From Apostichopus japonicus (lineage: Eukaryota; Echinodermata; Holothuroidea; Aspidochirotida; Stichopodidae): a stretch of DNA of 60,000 bases. Of this stretch, positions 12,301 through 24,400 are shown piece after piece. The notes beneath the pieces are model-generated. The model was not told the DNA's origin. It saw nothing but the letters and a program-made list of their open reading frames with translations, and made no database searches. Position numbers and translations under genes: made by a program. The stretch spans positions 27,765,666 through 27,825,665 of the forward strand of contig NC_092579.1 of assembly GCF_037975245.1 (NCBI RefSeq). Direction: 5' to 3'. Positions within the stretch are counted from its first letter, which is position 1; each line of letters starts with the position of its first letter.

Positions 12301-15300
12301 TTCTCACATGGTTTGCTGATTAATTGACCTAAGTTACCTAAAACAGCAAACCATAAACAGTTAAAATAAAGCATACAACAAGAGTGGAAATGAGGTACTA
12401 CATCAAAGAGTAATTGATGGTATAACATAACAAGTACAGCAAAGATAACAATTTGGGAGCTTTGGGTTAGAAAAAGTCACAAGAAGTTGTTTTCAAGCCA
12501 ATGCTTATCATTTAGTAGATATCACTTAAAAACTGATCAAATTTTATAGCTCTGTAACCAAATCTTTGTACTGTACATCTCTGCTCATTAAGCAGATAGC
12601 AATTTAAGATATCCCACTATGGAGAGATGGGGGAGGGGGAGGGGGTTGGGGGAGGGGGACAGGAAAAAGGAATTGGTTGGTTAGGATCCTATAAATCAAA
12701 GTCACTTTTCAGTGTTTCAATTATTATAATATAAAAACAAAACTTTCAATGATGAATTTACTGCTTTACCTGGCAAACCTGAAGAGAAGTGGGAGTAGTT
12801 TTTCCAGTTTTAGCATCTTCGTCAGACAGACTTCGTGTGCCGTGTCCTGTGGGATCAGGGCCGCAAACAGCCCCAGTAATTTCTCGAGTGTCTTTTCCGT
12901 GAATACCTTCTCTTGCGATGTGCTGGCACCAGATGAAGAATTGTCGAGCTCTGGTCGGGAACAAAAAAGGAAAGAAGGGAACTAAACCGTCTGCTGTCTC
13001 AACAATTTGGGCCTAAACTCTGTTTCCAAAACTATTTTTCCTTGTGGATCCTTGGACTTACTGCGACCCGTGAATTCTGAAGGCCTTAAACTACGCAGTA
13101 TGTACTCCCTGGTGATTGACGATATGAGTGTACAATGACTGATTTGATTGCAATTCATGACACATTTAACAACCAGTCAATACACAGCTGCAAACACACA
13201 CCCATTAATCAAAATTTTTGGAAACTATGAACATGCAACAGGGAGGTAGTTTTGCTGTCAGACTCCATTGGAAAACATTTTCAACCTTTTTGTTGTTGAA
13301 CTTTTTGTTGTTTCTACTTCCCGGTGTGTGAACTACCATTTCAACTTGATGACCCATGTATGGGGGGTCTTGACCCACAGTTTGGGAAAATCAGGGATAT
13401 AAATTAAGAAATGATACCAGCTTCCACAGGTGGATTTATCAAAGGAGTGATACCCAGTCGCTCACTAGATGCTATAGGCTTTCTTAAAACTCTATACATA
13501 CGTGATATTGTCTGCAAGTTGGATAGAATCAAGTCCACACAAGTCTGTAACATGGATGCTGCCGATGGTTCCGAAGCTGTGAGAAACAAAAGGGAGAAAG
13601 TGCAGTGTGTATGTATAACCACTAACAAAGGGAGAAAGTGCAGTGTGTATGTAAAACCACTAACAAAGGGAGAAAGTGCAGTGTGTATGTATAACCACTA
13701 ACAAAGGGAGAAAGTGCAGTGTGTATGTATAACCACTAACAAAGGGAGAAAGTGCAGTGTGTATGTATAACCACTAACAAAGGGAGAAAGTGCAGTGTGT
13801 ATGTATAACCACTAACAAAGGGAGAAAGTGCAGTGTGTATGTATATAATCACTAACAAAGGGAGAAAGTGCTGAGCGTATGTATAACCACTAACAAAGGG
13901 AGAAAGTGCAGTGTGTATGTAAAACCACTAACAAAGGGAGAAAGTGCAGTGTGTATGTATAACCACTAACAAAGGGAGAAAGTGCAGTGTGTATGTATAA
14001 CCACTAACAAAGGGAGAAAGTGCAGTGTGTATGTATAACCACTAACAAAGGGAGAAAGTGCAGTGTGTATGTATAACCACTAACAAAGGGAGAAAGTGCA
14101 GTGTGTATTGTAAAATCATGCACAAATTACAAGGAAACAGTGAAATCTGTATCAACAGTCAGGAAAAATAATGGATCATGAGAATGGACTGAATAAATAT
14201 GAAATATAGAGAGCTTTTCAGCTTTTCAACTTCACACCTACTCTAGGAAATCAATATTTTGTCAGTATTCTGAATTTACATACAAAAAAGGAAAGAAAAC
14301 AATTGCAAAGCACAGAAGGTATAAGTGTTCACACCAGAGCTGTGGTCGAGTCCAATCTGAGCCAATACCAGAGTGAAGAGGACTGGAGTACCCCAGTCCT
14401 GGTGAGAACACTGCTTTGCTATCAAGCTAACCTGATGGAACGAATGCTTAATTTAATCAGGAACTATAGAAGACATTCCACGAAATTAACGTTACCTTCA
14501 AGATTATAATGACTCACCGTTTTTGCTTTCATGACAAGCTGCTTTGGACATTGACAACGTTAATGATGAAAACAACAGCCAGGAATGAAGTTGATTGTAG
14601 GCTTGAGGCTGGCTTTTAGACTGGTTAGCTGTATCATAGACAGTAAAAACAAGATTTGATGGGTGGGGTAGAGTGAGGTGATGGGGTGGGGGTGGGGGTG
14701 GGGAAGGAAACATGGGAGGGGAAGAAATGGTATTAGACAATATCGATTACTTCATAATTTTTTACAATAATATCATACGATCATGTATAAATGTAATGTT
14801 TTCATTACTGTTGTCAATATGTCAAGGAAAAGAAATTATTGTAAACTACTTGTTAGATGCACAAAATGGCTAGTATTTTATGATAGCTTAGTTATACTTT
14901 TGGGGTGATTATTCTTTCTCCTTACGAATAAATTGATACTTTTTTGACACTTTTAGAATTACTCTGAAACAAAGTATAATTCTAATACCAAATGGCAGAA
15001 CAACATTTATACCATGTTACTGGCCAGAGTCAGAGATTTTCAGAATATGAAGTTCATATTTGTCATCACATGATTCTATACATATTGGTATTACAATACT
15101 TGACATACTGAGGTATACCCTCTCTTAAAGGTGGCATACTAGTGTTATCATGGTTTTCACACAGACCCATCACAAATAATAACATCTAATATTTACACAG
15201 AGGAATGTGTGACGTACCAACAGTCATCGGAATGGGCGTTACTACGTGATGATCCTTGTGTCTTCGGAAAAGAAAAAGAAATATAATAATTATAATTAGA

Positions 15301-15401
15301 CAGGTTAACAAATGAAACATAAGTCGATTGTGGGCTTCTAAGTTTTTAATTTTTTCATCTTGAGCACCCCGCAGGGCTGATATGTGCGCATTATAAATGG
15401 C

Positions 15402-15440
<39 letters not shown>

Positions 15441-18400
15441 TATTATTCTAATTTAACAAATCTAAACAAAAAAACCCCAAAAAACCAAAAAAAAACAAGT
15501 GTCGTTATAACTCATCAGAAGGTCACTAATTTGAAAAATCTTTAAAAAAAAGAAATTAGTAATAATAAATAAATGATAATATACAGTTCTTGTTAAGCGC
15601 AAAAAACATTAAAATATCTCAATGCGCTGAAAAGAAAAGAGTAAAAAGGCAACAACAAGGAATGAAACTGTGAAAGGTAAACAACACATTACATCAGACT
15701 CTGTTTAGGGTCCTGTTCACCAAAAGGTGGTATTTACCCTCCCTTTCTCTTCCCCCACCCCCCTCCACCAATCAATTCCTTTTCCATGCCTATCCATTCT
15801 AAACAACAAGTTAGCATATCATAACTTCAATCTAACTTGATAAACAACTCCCTATTCAATGTGAAACTATTCTAATCAATTTGTACATAAAGTGACTTTT
15901 GTGGAATTAAAGACTTAAGTTCCTTACCTAGTAGCATAGCTCTTTGTATGGTGGCAGCCATAACAGAGATTAAAATATTTTCATCAATTGGTACAAAGTG
16001 ACTTTATAGAATTTACACTGAGTTCCTTACCTATCAGGATAGCTCTTTGTATGGTGGCAGCCGTAACAGAGATCAAAGTCACTGCAGACGTCGCAATGCA
16101 TCCTGGTACCAACAATGAGGGCATGGCAGCCATCACATTTAAACCTGATAAGATGGAGAAAAAAAATAAAACACATCCACTGAACACCAAACCAAATAAG
16201 CTTGATAATACCTGAACTTCCAGAGAGTAAAAATCAAGAAGCAGTGAGGTTTTAACAATAATTATATTATTCAGAAGGAAAACCAATATCTTCTGGTTTG
16301 TTTGTTTGTTACTATAGTAACAATCTGCATTTTTGTGCTCAAATTGGAGAGCTAAATAGCTAAATCACTGTCAAGATTGTACTGATTATGACTTTGGTTG
16401 GAACTAGGTAAAAAGTCTTTTTTTTCTTAAGTTTTTGTATTACACCTCTTTCTATTACTACCCTTTCTTCCCTCTCCTGTTTAAGACAGATATAAAGAGC
16501 AGATATGTTAAGGTAAATCTGGATATCTTGTAACCCTCTATGTAAACCATAAAACCAAATAACTCCACAGTTAGAAACTTACTTCAAATGAACCAGAGGG
16601 TGCTCATCTGTATGTTGATCTACTTTAAGTCCACCTGAGAGAAAGAGAACAAAACAAAAAGGTAGAAATGATGGCTACTTTAGTAGTGACCAATCGTTCT
16701 TATTAAAACAAACAAATACAAACAACCACACGTAAACACAAACAACCACACGTAAAAACACACAACCACATGTAAATACAAACATCCACACGTAAATAGA
16801 AACAACCACAGGTAAATACAAACAACCAAACATAAATAGAAACAACCACACGTAAATACAAACAACCACACGTAAATACACACAACCACGGGTAAATACA
16901 AACAACCACACGTAAATACAAACAACCACACACAAAACAACCACACATAAATACAGACATATACACATTAATACAAACATATACACATAAATACGAACAA
17001 ACAAAAGTAACAAGCTACTTTAGGGAAACAGCTACCTGTTATTGTAACAAGACAGCTTATAGTAACAAGTTATAGTAACACAGCATTTTTATTGAACTGC
17101 CAACTGTAGTCATAGTAACAATGAAATCTTAGTATCACATACTATCTTAATAATGTGCTATGATCTTTAATACTCAAAACTTTTAGTCACAAGCTATTCC
17201 CTGCATTTTTGCTGTTTCATCTAAGTGTACAATTTTATGAACCCAGGATACAGTAGAATATCCTGTTGTAACAGAGAGGTATACAGCTTAGGACGAAACC
17301 CTAATGCGTTCATTTAAAATTTACCTGGGAAACAGGAACAGCAGAAGTCTATGTCCTCACACACCAGACACCGATATCGTGTTCCAATGATAGCTGCGTG
17401 GCAACCGTCACATTGGATGTTCACGTTCAACAGTTCGTAGAATCTTGCGACGAACAGGTGCATCGCCTTAACGTAGAAAGGAGGCGGGTTAAGAAAACAA
17501 ATTCAACAGCAAAGACATATTTTGCTCAAAAAAACTCTTTAAATGATCTGCACAGCCGTTTAATAGTTTATGGTGATCCCTATTGTAGCCGCAGTACCTT
17601 GCATACTGTGAATTTTAACCAGGGATCACACTTCAATTATGATTATTGATTTTGATTAATTTTGATTTAGATAAAACCAAAAGTGAGTCAGGGGAAGAGA
17701 TTGCAAGAGAAATGTGGCTTTTTTGTGTTTAAATAAACAAAACAGTGGAATACTGACTGAAAATTATCAACAAATTTGAAAAGGGCAAAGACATTTCTTC
17801 AGCATACTTGAAGTCACGGTATTGTTTAATAGTCATTTATGATTTCCGAGAGAAGTATCATCAGTTTTCAACTAAAACATGCACATGCTGGTGCTCTCTC
17901 TACTTGCTGTGGAAGAAATGCACTAAAATTTTGCACCTAAAATTTGTACAACTTTTTCTTTACCCTACGATTACCATCCATATTTTCCAATCGGCATTAG
18001 AAATAGCTTTGAATTTAGAGGCCTGTTTGCTTTATACAATGACTTACCCACCCTTTTGCCGGTTGGAGAGTAAATTACCAAGAAGTTGGAGGCCTAGCTG
18101 TTTGTGTGCCTTATACACACATAGGTACATATCCTAATTCTTCCAGTTAATAGCAACTTACATAAGCATGGAATATGGGATTAACTGTTTAATTCCTCTA
18201 TTTAATACACTTACCCTCCTTTCTTCAAATGTAGCTGTTTGATTGATGTTGTCATACCAAGTCTTAAAGTTAGGTTCCTCCAGGCAGTGCTTCAACCATT
18301 CCTGGCACTGTTGGTATACCTGAAGCTGTTTCTCCGGGCTGATATCATTCTGCTCGACACTCGTGATGCCCACAGCATCGGGGGCTACGGAACGGAAAAT

Positions 18401-21400
18401 GCCACAATGATGAAGAACCTTAGTTTATTTTATTTTTTAATTTTTCCTTTTTGCTTTAACATGAGGTCTTCGGCAATTACTCAGACTTTCCTTCCACCCT
18501 CTATTCTGGTACACAAACTTTCAAGATTGAAAAACCAATTCCACTTAAGAAAATCATCAATATTTGCCCCAAAATATTAGTCTGCTAAAATTAGATGAAA
18601 ATAAAGAAAATAAAAAAAAATTCCTGCAGTCCCAGCAAGAAGCACGTCAGTTACAATAACTTCCAGTTGCAACTTCACTTCTGTTGTACATACCACACTA
18701 GTCATTCCCTAAATAAACACACTTCTCAACCCCCAAACCTACACACAGAAACCCCCCTTCCACCCCCCCTGGATAAAAGAGAAGCGTAGTGTTTCTCCTC
18801 TCCCCATTTGTGAAAAACAACCAACCCTGTTTTCAGCTCAACGTCAAACATTCACTACAAAACAATGAAATTAAACGAGCAACAAACACACTTCAATATT
18901 TTCAATAACAACTAAAAGATACCAAAGTAAATATTAAAAAAATAATGAAGAAATATATTCCAGAACATTCTTTTCCAACTTTCACTGATACATAAATAAT
19001 TCAGAGCTGTGCCTTACTTTTTGCGAGGTCAATCAACAACTGAGGTAAGCTGATCTTCTTCAAGAAGTCAAAATCCTCCGATTCCCACTGGTTGCTAAGG
19101 AGATGCAATATGAAACCTTTCACACACGAGAGGGCAGCATTCGCTTTACTGTGAAGAGACAAAAAAGACACCTCCTAACTTTTGGAGACATTCAAACAGT
19201 AAATATGAAAAAAAAATTCAACAAATTGTAGCTCATCAACAGTATCAAACAAACAGAATATTGATCAAAATATCATTGCAACTGATCAAGCTAAGAAATA
19301 TCGACCTTTCCCACCCCACCAAAGACCCACCCCACCACCACGGCACTCTCCAGCTGTTATTGAAAAAACTTGTGAGGTAATGTATATCTGTTACTTGAGA
19401 CCAAATCAAAGTTGAGGGTTTTATTATTGAATTTCACATAGGTTGAGAGCAATTGACTCATACTGGCTAGTGATTTAAACTGGGTGGTCCAGCTGCTTTA
19501 GTTTCTTAGCTTCCAATGTTTAAATGGTAAATTTCTCAAAAGAAAAAGTGGTACAGAAATGTTATTTGCGCTAATAGTAGTTGCTCTTAACGGTCTGTGA
19601 CATATTGAGAGTTTGTATGTAGAATCATTTAATGGAGGCCCTACAGACCACATTGTGAATCCTTGTTCTTCCCCTCATCTATGCCCCTACCCCCCCCCCA
19701 CGCTATAGACCCACATTGTGTATCCCATACAAAAGTAAAATATATCTTACTCTGTTATTGTTGTTCTCTCCCGAAAAGAGGTCAGGGCATTCACCAGCTT
19801 CATAACAAATTCGTAATACGACTTCCTGTACTTCTCTTCCAATGAAATCCCGCAGCCGCACAACCCTTGCATGAAGTGACTGGTCGGAAAGAAGGGAGGG
19901 GAAAAATACAAAGTTACCATAGCAACAAGAAATTGTGAAACCTCTAATGTCTTGGGATTGTAACATGGAAAGCCATTTAGGCGATGCATTATTTTAGTGG
20001 CAGATATCACTTATGTTTAAACTACTTAGTTAAACAGACAGTAGACAAAACTGTGGGATCCCAAATTTAGACAAAAACAAGGTTGCACAAAACACTGCGA
20101 CAGGCCACGTCAGTTTGGTAGATAGTTTACCGTTCGGGATGCTATCAAGAATAGCTTTCTTTGCAGGGATGGACAAGAAGACCCATTACCACCCAGATTT
20201 AAAAAGATATATTGAGATTAGCCTATACTGTACATGTTAATCAATCAGGTACCAATAGTCAAAATAATTCAAAATGCCGATATTTCATTCCATTAAAAAT
20301 GTACTCACCCCACTGTATTGTGTCTCGAAATTTCGAAATTTATGAATAAAGTTCATAAAAAATTTATTAAAGCTCTCGACCTACCTTGTCGGAGGATCCC
20401 TCAGGGTCAGAAACTGTTTCAGGAAGATGATGAAGGAATCCTGAAAGATGTCTTTACTGATATCGAGGAACCGGGAGGCCAGTTCAAAGACCTCGGTCCG
20501 TACTTTGGCATGGCTCTCACGAAACTGGAGGACTTTCCTGATGCTGTGAATGGCAAGTAAAGGTATTCAAATGTTTACTATGACAACTATAAATATATAA
20601 TTAAATTAAATGATGGAAAACTGACTGGGAATTTTTCTTTCTTCCTAGAATTGGAATTGAACCAATAACCAACAAGATTACAATCCTTGTGATCTTAATG
20701 TCTGAGCATTTGCAAGTCCTTGATTGGTAGAAATCCCTACACAACCATTTCTTTTACACCTTCCAAAAATGTACATTTTTAAATCAATGTTCAAAATTTT
20801 CCAGACTGTTGATGCTATTTAAATCAAAGTGATTGAGGGGGCAACTTTTTCAAATATTCTCAAACATGCTCCATGAACAACTGGGGGGGGGGGGGGGGGG
20901 TGGGGGGTCAATAGGTGGAGAAAATAACATTACTCAATGGGGGGCAGAGAAGTATAAAAATATATGTATTTATATATAATTGTATCCATATATATGTGTA
21001 TCCATATATGAATCCATATATATATATGTATCCCAATATATATACATATCCATATATGTGTATATGTATATATATATATATATATGTATATCCATATATG
21101 TATATATATCCATATATGTATATCCATAAATGTATATATGGATATGTATATCCACAGAAAATATTCTGCTGACCCGGACTGACATCCACTGTGCCAGTAT
21201 CAATACCAAACTAAAAGTATCTTATAAAAGTATCCAAAAATTTCTTTACGAAAAAGGTCTCTATCACTTTCTTTTTTTCCAATAAAATTGACATTACCTT
21301 TCGGCTGAAAGCAACGGTGATTTGATCATTTCAAGTACATCCTTTCTCCTCGACGCTGCCAACTCCTTCTCACCCTCGTCAGAAGAAGATGAATCGACTC

Positions 21401-24400
21401 CCTAAAAAATGTGAGAAAAATACCAGGAAAAATATCATTTCAGTTTATTTCATACAAAAAACAAAAAAAATCCTGAACAATTTATATTTGCGTGGGGGTG
21501 TTGTGGTCAAGGCAGTAGACTTGTGATCTAAGGATTACAGGTTCAAGACCTGACCAGATCATTGCGTTGTGTCCTTGGGCAAGGCACTTTATCACCGTTG
21601 CCTCTCTTCACCCAGGTGTATAAATGGGGACTTGCAAGGTAACTTGAAAATATAGTTGCGTGCGCCGGTTTGTGGCTGCACCCTTTGGGAAGTCTCCCGG
21701 GGGACATGTGGTTGTGGTGCACTGTGGTGCCCCAGGAGAGACTGATTGAATTGTGCACACTTTGGTGTGTAGGTGTGACAAGTTACCAATGACCAGGGCT
21801 AAGTTGTACACGCTATGGTTGTACACGCTATACTCTTTAGGGTAGCGTTCTAGATGCTGGTTAATAATAATAATTTACCTAACGCTCAAACCTTCAACGA
21901 CTACTTTACCTCAAACGTTTAAGTATTTTCCCTCTTTTAGATTATTTATTTATTTGATATAACACTACTCTGAGTCTTATATTGAGGTTGGACACCCTCC
22001 CCCCCCCCCACCTCTACAAGTGTGCTTTTATTAATCTTTAAAAGCAATAGCATGATAACATTTTGTGGCCCATAATGATGACATTTAAGACATGTAATAA
22101 AAAAAAACATTACTGCTACCTGTCTCATAATTCCTGTTACGTAATTCTTTCGTGTGCAGGACTTCATGAAAAGTGATACTATTGTCTTAATGCTCTGGTT
22201 CCTTATGATTTTTTTAAATTCATGTAGCAGCTGATGAAACTGACAAACATGCTTTAGTCTGTGGTTTCATTGCATATAAAACACTTGTTTGGTACGAAAA
22301 CCCTGACCAGTGAGTATTACCATCTACCTGTCTATCGAAGTTTTTATTTTTTAATTTCTTTGCTTTTGTTTCAGTTAGCCTAACAAGAAAAAACCTACTG
22401 GGATAGAAGACTTAGGCCCTCATACTTTTTATACATTTCATACAAACACAGGTCTTTTTTACATTAGATAAAATTACGGCAGTTCTTTCAACCAGAGTTT
22501 TTGCTCTTTGATACTTCTTTGTAATGCAAAATAACAGAATGCAGACTTTAACCAGGGTCACAATAAGTTTTAACTTACAGCTTTAGTTTCCTGCCAGCAG
22601 GGGTTCAACTCCAAAAGAAATCTGGCTTTCTTCAAGCAAGCTTGCACTATTCAAAGATACAAGAAATAAAAGAATGCATCAAGTTTATATATATAATAAA
22701 AAGTGTAATTGAAAGGAATTACATAAAAAAAATATCCCCTCTTCACCCAGTTGGGACAATTGTTTTCTATACTGTATTTTTATGTCCCACTTAAAAGCAC
22801 TTGTATTGTCAGTATGAGCAGTATGAATATCATGTTTCGAGCAGATAAAGGTTAGGAACTGTTTGTACTGTTAGGGAAGGCTCGCAAATTTAACCGGCGA
22901 TGATCGAAGGCCCAACCGTTGCTATCCAGTGTAATGAGCACAGCAACCAGCTGGTAATGAGTCATGCTTGAACGCACACATTTCCTGCCTTCCAAGAGTC
23001 GGTGGACAGTTGTATGCACTTGACTATGAGACCACAAATTAAGCCTCTTATGCACAAAAGAAGACCAGACAATGAACTGGTCACTTTGGTCCAGGATATA
23101 CACAAAAGGGTTATAGAATTTTCTCTGCAGGTTGGAGAATTGTTTATCAATAAAGCTACTACATATAGGCTACTGTAACTGCATTGAGTTACTACACAGT
23201 TGTGTGTACTTTGCTGACGGTTTGTGCTCGTAACATGAATTTCACGTGGCGCTTTCATCGCTATTTTTTATTTCGTGTTTTGCAATTGAACTAACGGAGA
23301 CACTCCGTTTGGTCTTGAATCCCTTAATACACAAAAACCTACATCATCAATGCTCTAGACAATCTCTCAAACCTGTGGGGACTTTTCTTTCGTTCGTACT
23401 ATAAACAGTTTATTGAAACGACAGTAAATATATAGCCTAACCATTAAAACTCTCGTACGTATCTATATGCAGAATCACCTCCACGTGAGTCTTGCAGTCA
23501 GACAGTAGGCTAAGACATGTGCGTGATCTTACTTTCACGTTGCGCAGCTGCTTTCGGGTTGTAAAAAACCTGAATAGTTCGCGACTTGTGCAAGAAAAAT
23601 TGTTATTGCATGGCGCTTTACGAAATGGAATGGCTAATAAAGAAACCGAATAATTCATATTCATAGTAGACTTAATTGGCTTTAGTTGTAGCGAAGTCAC
23701 GAATGATATCATTTTAATTTAGTTTGAGAAATTACGTTTGTTCAGATCGTTTAGCATAAAGCATAAATTCGGTTTAGACTACAACGGTATGACTAGTTGT
23801 AATTGTACTATACACTGAACCAATGTTTGAAAACTTTCGTTTGAAGCCTTCATGAATGGGTAATATGACTTTTTGTATCACATTGCGTGACATTTATTTC
23901 TTGGCAACTTGCCAACGTTACTTGAGATAGTAGTATTTCATCAGAGCCAGGCAAAACTGTCTAACACCTGTTTGATAACATTTTTGGCACGTTTCCAAAA
24001 AACTTTTCATGGAGTAAACTATTTTGACTCCACTCTAGAATTAATTAGGTCAGTCATGTAAAGGATCGGTAAAGTTATGCGAAATATTATCTTAGACGTG
24101 CAAGGAAATTTATATCCCCGTAACAAAGTAAAACCATGGATGTATATAAAACACACCTCAAGCTAACCGACTCATCCGCATGAACAAAACAATCTGTTCC
24201 CCATGATACACGAGGCACAGTCTATACCATACATACATAGCACGATATCAAGGCCCCAATAGCTACAGTATGGCCATCTTTATCAAAGTAAACCTTGCAA
24301 TCCCATGTTTTAGGCCACTTGGCCTGATTCACTTAATGCTCAATATTTTTTCCATGTCCTTGTAGAAAACGTCAACTTCGCAAAATACAATAAGTTGTGT

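Noticed and set aside
13586-14110. CRISPR array
   Set aside because: Units are contiguous identical repeats without distinct spacers, in an animal intron.
16675-17013. Cys/Val-rich frames on the minus strand resembling a membrane protein
   Set aside because: Three overlapping frames of a 20-bp minisatellite; no gene signal.
21543-21826. Three overlapping minus frames of 65-72 codons
   Set aside because: They lie inside the SINE, and similar frames occur in other copies.
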